Assembly (NCBI GenBank): GCA_964384585.1
Contig: CAYLME010000005.1
Coordinates: forward strand, 1 to 56,013
Direction of reading: 5' to 3'
Length of the DNA: 56,013 nucleotides
DNA from: DASTYK01 sp964384585
Lineage (GTDB): Bacteria; Gemmatimonadota; Gemmatimonadetes; Longimicrobiales; RSA9
Below, piece after piece: positions 44,084 through 53,485 of the stretch (the first letter of the stretch is position 1; the number at the start of each line of letters is the position of its first letter). Position numbers and translations under genes: made by a program. Under the pieces are notes generated by a model. That model saw only the letters and a list, made by a program, of their open reading frames with translations, was not told where the DNA came from and did no database searches.

Positions 44084-44111
44084 GCTACACCAGCGTGTTC
44101 CACAGTGTCAA
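44084..44111 (-). promoter_or_regulatory. Predicted promoter of the cold-shock gene
   Basis: On the minus strand a perfect TTGACA (44106-44111) is followed after 16 bp by TGTAGC (44084-44089), a partial -10. Initiation would be near 44076. Confidence 0.55.
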
Positions 44112-44185
44112 GAAAAATCTTGTTGTGGCAGTAGGGCTTTCCGCTAGCTGCCGGAACTGTACCATGTTACGGCACCGTGGGGACC

Positions 44186-46288
44186 TCAGTTCGCGGGCAG
44201 CGATGCACCATAGAGGGCGTCGTAGAGCCGGGCGTTCTGCTGGACGATCTTCACGTACTCGCGGGTTTCAGCGAAGGGGATCCGCTCACTGAAGAGTTCC
44301 GGATTATCCCATTCGGGGAACTCCATCCAGCGATCGACGCGGTTGGGGCCGGCATTGTATGCGGCAAGAACGGCATCGACGCGGCCGTCGTACTCGGCGA
44401 TCATGTCGGCGAGGAACTGCATGCCGAGGCGGATGTTGATGAGTGGTTCGCGGAGCATGGCCGGCTCGAATCCGGAAATGCCGAGCCGGCGTGCGAGTCG
44501 CTCGCCGGTGGCGGGCATGACCTGCATCAGTCCGACGGCTCCGGCCGGACTTACTGCCCGGGCGTTGAACAGCGACTCCTGTCGGATGAGACCGGCGGCC
44601 AGGAACGGATCGATGCCGTGGCGCGCGGCTTCGGCAGTGATCGCATCGCGGTACGGCAACGGGTAGACGACACGCAGCAGCCGCGGGTTCCACTGTCCTC
44701 CTGCGCGGCGTCGCAGATCGAGACCGATGCGTATGCCCTGCGACGTATAGCCGCGCTCGTTGAGCGCTTCCGCGAGTGCATAGAGGGATGCGACGTCGCT
44801 GCCGAACGAATCCCGTGCGCGATCCATCTCGAAGGCGGCGGCATCGCTCCAACCTGCATCGCGCAGGATGTCCACGACGTCGAGCGCGGCCAGTGTCGCG
44901 GCCGAGAGCTGCGCACTGGCGGGCGCAGTACCGAGCGTCATGACATCCTGCGGGCTGGTCCCGAGTCGTTCCGCGGCGCGCACGCCGTAGTAGTCCATGG
45001 GATCCATGCGCAGCGCTTCCTGGAAGCGTGCCCGTGCCGACGCAGTATCGCCGAGGTGCTCGCTCGCCACACCGGACCAGTACGTGGCCTGCTGCGCGCG
45101 ACGTCCGGTGGGATAGCGCGTGCGGTACGAATCGAATCGCTCACGAGCGGCAGCGTAGTCGCCGGCGGCCTGATCCATTCCGGCGATCCGCATGTGCGCG
45201 AGGCCGACCTCCTCGGAGTCCACGCCGGTATCGACCGCGAGACGGAAGTTCGCGCGCGCATCGTCGTAGCGCTCCTCATCCTGGTCGAGGTCACCGAGCA
45301 GGTACCATGCGCGTGCGGCAGTCGCGGTGCCGGCGTACTGCTGCGCCAGCGAGCGCAGCGCGCTGCGCGCCTCGGCCACTTCACCGCGCCGGTAGCGCGC
45401 GCGTGCCGCGTCGTAGAGTGCGGGTCCGGCGACGCCCGCCGGGGCACCCTCGGCGCCAGCGCGCAGCTCGCGCTCTGCGTCCGCGTAGTCGCCGGCACGA
45501 AAGAATCCGCGACCGAGATCGAGGCGGAGGTTGCGGCGTTCGGCGGCAGTGCCGCGACCGGCGTCGAGCCATGCGCGGATGCCGCGGCTCGCGCGCGCCA
45601 TGTTGCCGGCGCGCAGGTAGACGCGTCCGATGGTGAGCTGGTCGTCGGTCGTGATGCCCGGCAGGTCACTCAGCATACGTGCCGCATCGACCGAGCCGCT
45701 GGACGCATCGATCGCTTCGCGGAAGGCGCTCATCGCACGCGCAGTATCGCCGCGCAGCAGCCGCAGCCGTCCGACGGTCGTGAGTGCCGCCGCCTTCGTC
45801 GCGCCGTTCGTTGCGGCAGCGATCGCCTTTGCCTCCTCGATCGCATCGACGATGGCGCCGGCCTCCTCGAGTGCACGGACGCGGATCGTGCGGCCGGAGC
45901 GGTTGACGAGCGTGCTGCCTGCGGCTTCGAGGCGACGCTTCACCTCCAGCGTGTCGCCGGCTGTGGCTGCCGCTTCCGCAGCACGCAGCGCAATCCAGCG
46001 CTCGATTCCGGGCAGCAGCGCTGCCGCACTGTCGTATGCGGCGAGTGCGGCATCGGCGCGGCCGCTGGATGCATGCTGGTCGGCGCGCGCGAGCATTGCG
46101 AGTCCGCGGCCGCGCGGCGTCGTGTCCTGCGCAACGAGGGCCGCAGCATCGAGCGTGTCGGCGGCGGCGATCGCGGCAGCATCGGTCGGACCACCGGCGT
46201 TCGCGGGCAGGACCGTCCGCGATGGCTGCACCAGGTAGAGCACGATGCCGAGCACCGTGGCGGCGAACAGCAGGATGAAGTAGCGCAT
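44186..46288 (-). CDS. Soluble-lytic-transglycosylase-like protein (Slt70-type) with TPR-like helices
   Basis: Periplasmic murein lytic transglycosylase of 700 residues. An N-terminal signal/anchor (YFILLFAATVLGIVLYLV) is followed by about 480 residues of alpha-helical TPR-like repeats (for example RLDLGRGFFRAGDYADAERELRAG, shown in part) forming an Slt70-like superhelix. The C-terminal SLT domain has the catalytic Glu-571 in LIRQESLFNARAVSP, GLMQVMPATG and AAYNAGPNRVDRW. The start at 46288 is set by the membrane segment; the frame is open to 46432. No strong ribosome binding site. An ExbB-like gene lies upstream but is separated by a terminator. Confidence 0.9.
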   Translation of the reverse strand: MRYFILLFAATVLGIVLYLVQPSRTVLPANAGGPTDAAAIAAADTLDAAALVAQDTTPRGRGLAMLARADQHASSGRADAALAAYDSAAALLPGIERWIALRAAEAAATAGDTLEVKRRLEAAGSTLVNRSGRTIRVRALEEAGAIVDAIEEAKAIAAATNGATKAAALTTVGRLRLLRGDTARAMSAFREAIDASSGSVDAARMLSDLPGITTDDQLTIGRVYLRAGNMARASRGIRAWLDAGRGTAAERRNLRLDLGRGFFRAGDYADAERELRAGAEGAPAGVAGPALYDAARARYRRGEVAEARSALRSLAQQYAGTATAARAWYLLGDLDQDEERYDDARANFRLAVDTGVDSEEVGLAHMRIAGMDQAAGDYAAARERFDSYRTRYPTGRRAQQATYWSGVASEHLGDTASARARFQEALRMDPMDYYGVRAAERLGTSPQDVMTLGTAPASAQLSAATLAALDVVDILRDAGWSDAAAFEMDRARDSFGSDVASLYALAEALNERGYTSQGIRIGLDLRRRAGGQWNPRLLRVVYPLPYRDAITAEAARHGIDPFLAAGLIRQESLFNARAVSPAGAVGLMQVMPATGERLARRLGISGFEPAMLREPLINIRLGMQFLADMIAEYDGRVDAVLAAYNAGPNRVDRWMEFPEWDNPELFSERIPFAETREYVKIVQQNARLYDALYGASLPAN

Positions 46289-46456
46289 GCCCGAACTACA
46301 CGCCGGTGCACGAAGCGGTCCGTACGCCAGCATGCGGACGTGGTGCTGTGGGTTTGCATGGGCTCCGGCGCCGGCGACTTCGATCGCGGAGGAACGCAGC
46401 ACGAACGAACTGTTGGGCAATGCGAGACTCATGATGAATGCACGAGGTGAAAACAG

Positions 46457-46484
46457 TGAGGGCCGCCTTTTCGGGCGGCCCTCA
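46457..46484 (-). terminator. Intrinsic terminator between exbB-like and transglycosylase genes
   Basis: A perfect 11-bp stem (TGAGGGCCGCC and GGCGGCCCTCA) with a 6-nt loop, followed on the minus strand by CTGTTTTC, ends the exbB-like transcript. Confidence 0.85.
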
Positions 46485-46511
46485 TGCGCAAACCGTGGAC
46501 CGGCGGGCGAA

Positions 46512-47210
46512 TCAGGCCCGGCGGGCCTCTGCCGCGTGCAGCGCGTCGACCATCTTCTGCGCGGCCTCTTCCATGTCGAGCACGAGGCGGTCGATGCGGC
46601 TGATGAAGTAGTTGTGCGCGATGCTGACCGGGATCGCGATGGTCAGACCTGCGGCGGTCGTGATCAGCGCGACCTTGATGCCGCCTGCGACCAGCGTCGC
46701 TTCGACTTCACCGGCGAGCTCGATTGCCTGGAACGCCTCGATCATGCCGATAACGGTACCGAGGAACCCGAGCATCGGTGCCACGTTCGACACCGTCGCC
46801 AGCCAGACGAGCCCGCTCTCGAGGTTCGCCATCTCGATGACGCCGACGTTCTCGATCGCCTTCATCACGCGCTCCGTGCCCTCATCGCGACGCTCGAGAC
46901 CTGCTGCGAGCACGCGTGCGGCCGGCGCATTCGAGTTGCGCGCGAGCGTGAGCACCGAGTCGATCTTGCCCTGGCCGATCAGCGTGTCCGCCTCGGTCAG
47001 GAACTTTTTCATCTGCGACGACTTCGATGTCAGGTGGATCAACTTCCAGACGATGACGATGAGACCGATGAGCGCGAATGTGCCGAGCGGCCACATCATC
47101 CATCCGCCGTCGCGCCACAGCTGAGCCATCTGCTCGCCGAAAGTGAGGTCGGGGGCCTCCAAACCGGGAATCTGGAGCATGAACAGCGGGACTGCGCTCA
47201 GACCAGCCAA
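46512..47210 (-). CDS. MotA/TolQ/ExbB-family proton-channel protein
   Basis: Inner-membrane component of an ion-driven motor such as ExbBD or TolQR. The 232-residue protein has an early membrane helix (MMWPLGTFALIGLIVIVWKL), a cytoplasmic loop and two later helices with the family signature (VAPMLGFLGTVIGMIEAF and ITTAAGLTIAIPVSIAHNYF). No ExbD/TolR partner is next to it: the gene is bounded by a terminator downstream and by the unrelated dpp operon upstream. It may pair with a partner encoded elsewhere. Confidence 0.88.
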   Translation of the reverse strand: MAGLSAVPLFMLQIPGLEAPDLTFGEQMAQLWRDGGWMMWPLGTFALIGLIVIVWKLIHLTSKSSQMKKFLTEADTLIGQGKIDSVLTLARNSNAPAARVLAAGLERRDEGTERVMKAIENVGVIEMANLESGLVWLATVSNVAPMLGFLGTVIGMIEAFQAIELAGEVEATLVAGGIKVALITTAAGLTIAIPVSIAHNYFISRIDRLVLDMEEAAQKMVDALHAAEARRA

Positions 47211-47325
47211 AGTAACCTCCGTCGTGTGGCGCTATGCGGCCCAGCTTGCGCGGGACAGGGGAAGCGAATTGTCGGCGAATGAACGCACGATTTTACCGGG
47301 CGCCTCCGGGGGTGTCAAGACCGCA

Positions 47326-48483
47326 TCAGCCGGGGCGCTGGCCCGGCCCGAGCGAGCGCTCCTTGATGCAGGCAGCAAACTGACCGGGTGCTTTTTCCGC
47401 CAGCGGGGGCACGATGCGAGCGCAATCGGCATCCTTGAGCGGATGCGGACAGCGCGGGTGAAACGGGCACCCTGTGGGCGGGTTGGACGGGCTTGGCACG
47501 TCGCCGGGCAGGACGATCCGCTCGCGTCGTGCGGCCGGATCCGGCACCGGCACTGCAGAAAGGAGCGCGCGCGTGTACGGGTGCCGTGGCGCCGCGATGA
47601 CCTGCTCCGTGGTCCCCGTTTCGACGATCCGGCCGAGGTACATCACCGCGACGCGGTCGCTCATGTGCTCGACCACGCTCAGGTCATGCGCAATGAAGAG
47701 GTACGCGGGGCCGAGCCGTTCCTGCAGTGAGGCGAGCAGGTTCAGGACCTGCGCCTGGACCGAGACGTCCAGCGCGGAGACCGGCTCGTCACAGATGATG
47801 AAATCCGGCTCGACCGCGAGCGCGCGCGCGATGCCGATCCGCTGCCTCTGCCCGCCACTGAACTCATGCGGGTAGCGCGCTGCGTGGAACGGACGCAGCC
47901 CAACCGTCTCGAGCAGTTCATCGATGCGGCGCGTCGCGTCCTTGCCGCGCCCCAGGCCATGCACGCGCAGCACCTCGCGCAGCGTGTCGCCGACCGTGAG
48001 CCGCGGGTTGAGCGAGCCGTACGGGTCTTGGAACACGATCTGGGCACGGCGCCGCAGCCGACGCAGCGCCTCCGCGTCCATCGCGCGTACATCGACACCG
48101 GCGAAACGGATGCTGCCGTCGGTCGGCTCGATCAGCCGCAACACGGCCCGGCCGGCCGTCGTCTTGCCCGACCCGGACTCGCCGACCAGGCCGAGCGTTT
48201 CGCCCCGGCGCACCCAGAAGCTCACGCCGTCGACTGCCTTGACGTGGCCTACCACGCGCGGGAAGAGGCCGCGGCGCACCGGGAAATGCACCTTCAGTCC
48301 GCGCACGTGCAAGAGCGCGTCCGGCGGCGGCTCGACATCGTCCAGCGTGCGGCCGCCGATGTCGGAGTTGCCGCGGGCAGGCGGCAGTGCGGTATCCGGT
48401 TCTGCCTCGGCCGGTGCCGTCAGCGCTCCGCCCACGGCCTCGTCGGGCGACTGCCCGCCCGTGGGATGCTCGGGCGCGTTCAC
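47326..48483 (-). CDS. dppF: Peptide ABC transporter ATP-binding protein, DppF/OppF-like
   Basis: Second ATPase of a peptide importer. The 385-residue protein has Walker A GESGSGKTTAGRAVL, the Q-loop VFQDPYGSLNPRL, signature FSGGQRQRIGIARAL, Walker B FIICDEPVSALDVSVQ and the C-terminal oligopeptide extension with Cys residues (GCPFHPRCPH), which in this family can hold an iron-sulfur cluster. The first 75 residues are a low-complexity extension before the domain start. The GTG overlaps the DppD stop (GTGA). It is the last gene of the operon. Confidence 0.92.
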   Translation of the reverse strand: MNAPEHPTGGQSPDEAVGGALTAPAEAEPDTALPPARGNSDIGGRTLDDVEPPPDALLHVRGLKVHFPVRRGLFPRVVGHVKAVDGVSFWVRRGETLGLVGESGSGKTTAGRAVLRLIEPTDGSIRFAGVDVRAMDAEALRRLRRRAQIVFQDPYGSLNPRLTVGDTLREVLRVHGLGRGKDATRRIDELLETVGLRPFHAARYPHEFSGGQRQRIGIARALAVEPDFIICDEPVSALDVSVQAQVLNLLASLQERLGPAYLFIAHDLSVVEHMSDRVAVMYLGRIVETGTTEQVIAAPRHPYTRALLSAVPVPDPAARRERIVLPGDVPSPSNPPTGCPFHPRCPHPLKDADCARIVPPLAEKAPGQFAACIKERSLGPGQRPG

Positions 48484-49454
48484 CGCGGCTCCTCCTGCTC
48501 GAGCCAGCAGCGCGAGGCGTGGCCGGGACCCACTTCGAAGAGAGGCGGGGGCTCGGGACATTTCTCGAACTCGTAGTCGCAGCGGCCGCGGAACCGGCAA
48601 CCCTGCGGCCACGCGGTCGGCGGCGGCACCCGGCCGGGGATGACGGCAAGCTCCTTCGACCGTGCGCCCAGGCGCGGTATCGCGCGCAGCAGTCCCTGCG
48701 TGTACGGGTGGCGCGCATCGGCGAAGATCTGTTCGACCGTCCCCTCTTCAACGACCTGCCCGCCGTACATGACGATCACGCGGTCACAGACCTCCGCGAC
48801 GACGCCGAGATCGTGGGTGATCAGGATGACGGCCATGCCAAGTCGCTCGCGCAGGCCTGCCACGAGCTCGAGGATCTGCGCCTGAATCGTCACATCGAGC
48901 GCAGTGGTCGGCTCGTCTGCCACGAGCAGGTCAGGTTCGCAGGAGAGCGCAACCGCGATCATGACACGCTGCCGCTGGCCACCCGAGAGCTGGTGCGGGT
49001 ATGCGTCCACGCGCTCTTCCGGCGACGGGATGCCGACCAGTTGCAGCATCCGGATCGCCTGCGCGCGCGCCTCCTTGCGCGAGACGTCGCGATGCAGCCG
49101 AACGGCTTCCGCGATCTGGTCGCCCACGGTGTAGACCGGGTTGAGCGACGTCATCGGCTCCTGGAAGATCATGGCGATGTCGTTGCCGCGCACCGCGCGC
49201 ATCTCGCGAGCCGAAAGATCGAGCAGTTCGCGGCCGTCGAAGCGCACGCTGCTGCCCTCCATGATCTCGCCCGGCGGTGTCGCGACCAGCTGCAGCAGCG
49301 ACAGAGCGGTGACCGACTTGCCGCTGCCGCTCTCGCCGACGATGCCCAGCACCTCGCCCTTCTCGACGGTGAAGCTGACGCCATCCACCGCCCGGGCCAT
49401 GCCCTGATCGGTGTGGAAATACGTGCGCAGGTCCGTTACCTCGAGCAGCGGCAT
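48480..49454 (-). CDS. dppD: Peptide ABC transporter ATP-binding protein, DppD/OppD-like
   Basis: First ATPase of the peptide importer, 324 residues. Walker A GESGSGKSVTALSLL, Q-loop IFQEPMTSLNPVY, signature LSGGQRQRVMIAVAL, Walker B LLVADEPTTALDVTIQ and a C-terminal CRFRGRCDYEFEKC Cys motif. The ATG overlaps the DppC stop by 1 bp (TGATG), and MPLLEVTDLRTYF is the canonical start of the domain. Confidence 0.93.
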   Translation of the reverse strand: MPLLEVTDLRTYFHTDQGMARAVDGVSFTVEKGEVLGIVGESGSGKSVTALSLLQLVATPPGEIMEGSSVRFDGRELLDLSAREMRAVRGNDIAMIFQEPMTSLNPVYTVGDQIAEAVRLHRDVSRKEARAQAIRMLQLVGIPSPEERVDAYPHQLSGGQRQRVMIAVALSCEPDLLVADEPTTALDVTIQAQILELVAGLRERLGMAVILITHDLGVVAEVCDRVIVMYGGQVVEEGTVEQIFADARHPYTQGLLRAIPRLGARSKELAVIPGRVPPPTAWPQGCRFRGRCDYEFEKCPEPPPLFEVGPGHASRCWLEQEEPR

Positions 49455-50725
49455 CAGGACCTCAGGCGCGGGTCGAGCGCGTCGCGCAGACCATCGCCGA
49501 CCAGGTTGAAGGCCAGGACGACGAATACGATCGTGAGCCCGGGGAACGTGGCGAGCCACCATGCACGCAGCAGGTAGTCGCGACCCTCGGCGACCATGTT
49601 ACCCCATGTCGGTGTCGGCGCGGACACACCGAGACCGAGGAACGACAGACCCGCCTCGAGCACGATCGTGTTCCCGATGCCGAGCGTCGCGGCCACGATC
49701 ACGGGCGCGAGCACGTTCGGGATCAGGTGACGCAGCAGGATGCGGCGCGACGAAAAACCGAGTGCGCGCGCCGCCTGCACGAACTCGCGCTCGCGCAGGC
49801 TGAGCACGTCGCCACGCACGATGCGCGTCGTGCTCGGCCACTGGGTCAGCCCGAGCACGGTGATGATCACGGCGATCGATGGACTGAACAGCGCCACGAT
49901 CATGATCAGCAGAACGAGCCGCGGGAACGCGAGCACCATGTCCGTGAAGCGCATCAGGATCGCGTCCACCTTGCCGCCCGCATAACCGGCGATCGCACCG
50001 ATCAGGGTGCCGAGCGTGATCGAGATCGCGGTCGCGACGAATGCGATGGCGAGCGAGATGCGCGCACCATAGAGAATGCGGCTGAGCACGTCACGGCCGA
50101 ACCGGTCGGTGCCCAGCCAGTGGTCCGATGACGGCGGCAGGAACGACGTGCGCGCAATGTCGCGCTGCGCGATCGGATCGTAGGGTGCGATCAGCGGTGC
50201 AAGCAGTGCAATCAGGTAGAACAGCGCGATCACGCCCAGCCCGATCACCGCGACGCGGTTCCGCCGGAAATGCCGGACCGCAATGCTCCACTGCGAGTCC
50301 CCACCAGCTGTGGTGTCATGGGGTCGCTTCAGGTCGCGAATCCCGAAGAACCACACGAGCAGGGCGAGCAGCACGAGCGTCGCCACGGCAACCTGGTCAT
50401 CGAGCGAGCCGGTCGCCGGCACCGCCGCGATCCGCTCCCCGGCGAGGACCACGACGCCGACCACGACCAGCCAGGTCAGCAGGAGCACCGTGCCGAGCAC
50501 GTTGCGTCCCGCTTTCAGTTGTGCAACGCCCGGCAGCACGAATGCCAGCACATACGACAGCGCTCCCGGCGGCGGCGGTGCGGACACCGTGCTGCCGGGT
50601 GCCGTCATGTGCGCGGCCTCCTCGCGCAAGGCCGCGACCGGCACATCGAGCGGTGCGCCGGATTCGGGATCCGGCGGCGCGTCGCGGCGGTCGCTGGGGT
50701 CGAAGCCGGGGCCGCGCTCAGTCAT
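49454..50725 (-). CDS. dppC: Peptide ABC transporter permease, DppC/OppC-like, with N-terminal membrane extension
   Basis: Inner-membrane permease of 423 residues. The canonical DppC part starts near residue 145 (RHFRRNRVAVIGLGVIALF) and includes LGTDRFGRDVLSRILYGARI and the EAA-loop (EFVQAARALGFSSRRILLRH). It is preceded by about 145 residues: a charged Pro-rich leader and two or three hydrophobic segments (SYVLAFVLPGVAQLKAG, VLLLTWLVVVGVVVLAGE, VAVATLVLLALLVWFFG) that ordinary DppC proteins lack. Overlaps DppB by 8 bp and DppD by 1 bp. Confidence 0.9.
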   Translation of the reverse strand: MTERGPGFDPSDRRDAPPDPESGAPLDVPVAALREEAAHMTAPGSTVSAPPPPGALSYVLAFVLPGVAQLKAGRNVLGTVLLLTWLVVVGVVVLAGERIAAVPATGSLDDQVAVATLVLLALLVWFFGIRDLKRPHDTTAGGDSQWSIAVRHFRRNRVAVIGLGVIALFYLIALLAPLIAPYDPIAQRDIARTSFLPPSSDHWLGTDRFGRDVLSRILYGARISLAIAFVATAISITLGTLIGAIAGYAGGKVDAILMRFTDMVLAFPRLVLLIMIVALFSPSIAVIITVLGLTQWPSTTRIVRGDVLSLREREFVQAARALGFSSRRILLRHLIPNVLAPVIVAATLGIGNTIVLEAGLSFLGLGVSAPTPTWGNMVAEGRDYLLRAWWLATFPGLTIVFVVLAFNLVGDGLRDALDPRLRS

Positions 50726-51701
50726 AGCGGATCCGCGGGTCCGCGACCGCGTAGAGCGTGTCGGCAATCAGGTTGCCGATCACGACGATGACGGCGAACA
50801 GGAAACTGGTCGCCATCACCAGCGGATAGTCGCGCTGATAGATCGCCTCGACGATCACCCGGCCCATGCCGGGCCACGCGAAGATGTACTCGATGAAGAC
50901 CGCGCCACTGAACAGATACGGCAGGTTCAGCCCGAGCAGCGTGATGACGGGGATGAGCGAGTTGCGCAACGCATGCTTGAAGATGACGGTGCGCTCCGGC
51001 AGCCCCTTCGCGCGCGCCGTGCGGATGTAGTCCTGGCGTACGACTTCGAGCATCTGCCCGCGCGTGTAGCGTGCGACACCCGCGGCAAGCGCCAGTGTCA
51101 GTGTCGCAACCGGCAGCACGAGGTGCGCAATGCGGTCGCGCAATTTTTCGCCCGCAGTCATGAAGTCGTAATCGACACTCGTCACGCCGGTCGGCGGCAG
51201 CGAGATCGGCCAGCCCCATTCGCTCGCTTTGAGCGAGAACACCAGCATCAGCATCAGGCCGAGCCAGAACGACGGCATGGAGTAGAAGAACAGGCCGACC
51301 ACGCTCAGCGAGTTGTCGGTCAGCGAATTCTGTCGCACGGCCTGGATCACACCGATGACGATACCGATCACGAACACGAGGACCAGCGAGATCGCGGCGA
51401 GGACGAGGGTGTTGGGCAGTGCATCGAGAAGGATTGCCGCAACGGGCCGGCTCTGTGCGAAGGAGTAGCCCCAGTCGCCGGTGAAGAACGACGCCATCCA
51501 CTTCACGTAACGCACGTGCACCGGCTGGTCGAGCCCGAGATTGACGCGAAGCTGTTCGATGACCTCCGGCGGCATGTTCGGGTTCAGGTACGCGGCGGCG
51601 GGATCGCCCGGCGCGAGGTTGAGCACGAAGAACACGAGCGTTGCGATTCCGAGCAGCAGCGGAATCGCACCGAGCAAACGTCGCAGGAGGAACGTTCCCA
51701 T
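50718..51701 (-). CDS. dppB: Peptide ABC transporter permease, DppB/OppB-like
   Basis: Inner-membrane permease of 327 residues with the N-terminal LLRRLLGAIPLLLGIATLVFF, LAPGDPAAAYL (a family hallmark), membrane helices and the EAA-loop (YIRTARAKGLPERTVIFKHA), ending in an acidic FSGAVFIEYIFAWPGMG region. It lies 6 bp after the binding-protein gene and overlaps dppC by 8 bp, showing tight coupling. Confidence 0.94.
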   Translation of the reverse strand: MGTFLLRRLLGAIPLLLGIATLVFFVLNLAPGDPAAAYLNPNMPPEVIEQLRVNLGLDQPVHVRYVKWMASFFTGDWGYSFAQSRPVAAILLDALPNTLVLAAISLVLVFVIGIVIGVIQAVRQNSLTDNSLSVVGLFFYSMPSFWLGLMLMLVFSLKASEWGWPISLPPTGVTSVDYDFMTAGEKLRDRIAHLVLPVATLTLALAAGVARYTRGQMLEVVRQDYIRTARAKGLPERTVIFKHALRNSLIPVITLLGLNLPYLFSGAVFIEYIFAWPGMGRVIVEAIYQRDYPLVMATSFLFAVIVVIGNLIADTLYAVADPRIRYD

Positions 51702-51707
51702 CGCGAG

Positions 51708-53309
51708 CTAGCGGCCCAGCGTCCAGTCCCGGATGGTCTGCATCTCGCCGCGCGGGTCCATCTCGACGCCGCTCACCTCGTCGCGCACACCGGCCAGCTC
51801 GTTCAGCCAGAACATGAACGTCATCGGCTGCTCCTGCTGCACGATGCGCGTGAACTCGCCCCATGCCTGCCGTGCGGCGTTCTCATCGCTCGTGCCCGCC
51901 GCGCGCTCCATCAGCGCATCGAGCGCCGGGATGCGGACGCTGCTGCGGTTGGCAGAGTTCGCGACAGCGGCCTGTGAGGAGTGCAGCAGTGCATTCGGTG
52001 CGGAGGCAACCTGAAAATTGTCGAGCACCCAGTTCGTGAAGACGGCATCGAAGTCGCGGCCGCGATGCGCCGCGAGCATCGTCTGGAACTCGGTGACACG
52101 GATGTTGGCCTGCGCGCCCGCTAGCCGGAGCTGCGCCTGCACCACCTCGGCGACCGCGCGACGCAGGGCATCGTCGCTGACGAGCAGCTCGAACGCGAGC
52201 GGCTGGCCGTCCTTCTCGCGGATGCCATCACCGTTCGTGTCGGTCCACCCGGCCTGCTCGAGCAGGGCCGCGGCGGCGGCAGCATCGTGCGCGAGCGGCT
52301 CGACGTCCGGCGGATAGAGCGGATGCCATGGCGGCACGGTGCTCGTCGCAATCTGGCCCTGGCCGTAGAGCAGTGCCTCGATGATCTCCTGGCGGTCGAT
52401 CGCGAGGGCGAGGGCGCGACGGACGCGCGCGTCGTCGAAGGGTGCGCGCTCATTGTTCCAGCCGATGAAGTAGACCGTGCGTCCCGGAAACGAAAGCAGG
52501 TTCGTGCCACTGCCCGACTGGATCTGGTTCACCTGGTCCGGCATCACGGGGATATCCACGTGGACGCCGCCGGTCATCAGTTCGGTCAGCAGCGTGGATG
52601 CCTCGGGGATGATGCGGAACACGATGCGACGTGCGGCAGGCGGGCCGCCGAGCGACTCGGGATAGTTCTCGTACGGCTCGATGACGAGCTGACGGTTCGC
52701 TTCCCACGACGTCAGCCGGTACGGGCCGCTGCCGACCGGCGCGCGATTGTACGGCGCGTTGCGCATGTCTGCAGGTGCAACGCCCTCGAGCAGATGCTTC
52801 GGCGCGGGCGCCCACCAGAAATCCTCGAGCGCCTGTGCGTGCGGTCTCGTGTAGTCGAACCGGATGGTGAAGCTGTCGACGACCGTCGCGCTCTCGACGT
52901 TCGCCAGGAACGCGGAGCCAACGAGTGATGCGGATTCGGGCAGCTTGGCACGGTCGAACGTGAATTTCACGTCCTCAGCCGTCACGCGCTGGCCGTCGTG
53001 CCACGTTACGTCGCGACGCAGGATGAAGACGACGGCCGTGTCGCCCTCTTCCTGCCACGACTCGGCCAGCCACGGCTGGACGTGCAGATTCTCATCGTAC
53101 TGTACGAGCGGAGTGAACAAAGCATAGTTCATCAGCTCCATCGAGTAGAGCGCGTCGCTCGTGATCGGGTTGAAGCCGCCGAAGTCCGAGCGCATGCCCA
53201 CCACGATGGTGCCGCCACCTGCGCTGCTGCCGTCGCCGCCGCACGCAGTGGCCAGTGCGAGCGCGACAGCCGCCATCACAGTGCGCAGGTTCCTGATTCC
53301 GCGAACCAT
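51708..53309 (-). CDS. dppA: Peptide ABC transporter substrate-binding lipoprotein, family 5 (DppA/OppA-like)
   Basis: Periplasmic lipid-anchored receptor for peptides or other nickel/oligopeptide-class ligands. The 533-residue protein has a lipoprotein signal with lipobox LATAC (Cys near residue 23), then the family-5 features DALYSMELMNYALFTPLVQY, WHDGQRVTAEDVKFTFDRAK and PVGSGPYRLTSWE. GGAGGG precedes the ATG. It heads the operon in dppA-B-C-D-F order. The ligand cannot be read from sequence. Confidence 0.92.
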   Translation of the reverse strand: MVRGIRNLRTVMAAVALALATACGGDGSSAGGGTIVVGMRSDFGGFNPITSDALYSMELMNYALFTPLVQYDENLHVQPWLAESWQEEGDTAVVFILRRDVTWHDGQRVTAEDVKFTFDRAKLPESASLVGSAFLANVESATVVDSFTIRFDYTRPHAQALEDFWWAPAPKHLLEGVAPADMRNAPYNRAPVGSGPYRLTSWEANRQLVIEPYENYPESLGGPPAARRIVFRIIPEASTLLTELMTGGVHVDIPVMPDQVNQIQSGSGTNLLSFPGRTVYFIGWNNERAPFDDARVRRALALAIDRQEIIEALLYGQGQIATSTVPPWHPLYPPDVEPLAHDAAAAAALLEQAGWTDTNGDGIREKDGQPLAFELLVSDDALRRAVAEVVQAQLRLAGAQANIRVTEFQTMLAAHRGRDFDAVFTNWVLDNFQVASAPNALLHSSQAAVANSANRSSVRIPALDALMERAAGTSDENAARQAWGEFTRIVQQEQPMTFMFWLNELAGVRDEVSGVEMDPRGEMQTIRDWTLGR

Positions 53310-53463
53310 CCCGTCCCTCCGTGTTGTCGAATACGATGCCGCACGCGTATCTGCGATCCCGGGCGGCCGGTGCGCCTCGAAATGATGACACCGGCCGATG
53401 TGTCCCGGGCCCGCGCGCGCAAGAGGGGTGCCGGCCCCGGGCGGCGAGCGAAGGGTGAGTGGA

Positions 53464-53485
53464 GCGCACCCCGGGCAGGGTGCGC
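53464..53485 (-). terminator. Hairpin immediately downstream of gcvH
   Basis: A perfect 8-bp stem (GCGCACCC and GGGTGCGC) with a 6-nt loop abuts the gcvH stop on the minus strand. No T-tract follows. The wider 53310-53463 gap to dppA contains no gene. Confidence 0.5.

Noticed and set aside
44177..44186. Possible tRNA or rRNA genes in intergenic regions
   Set aside because: No T-loop (GGTTCGA-type) with a matching acceptor stem, and no rRNA signature, was found by eye in any gap; this was not a program search.
44177..46450. A 757-codon open frame on the plus strand
   Set aside because: It is antisense to the lytic transglycosylase gene, whose frame has a signal peptide, repeats and catalytic motifs. 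The antisense translation is low-complexity without motifs, a usual result of GC-rich codon bias.
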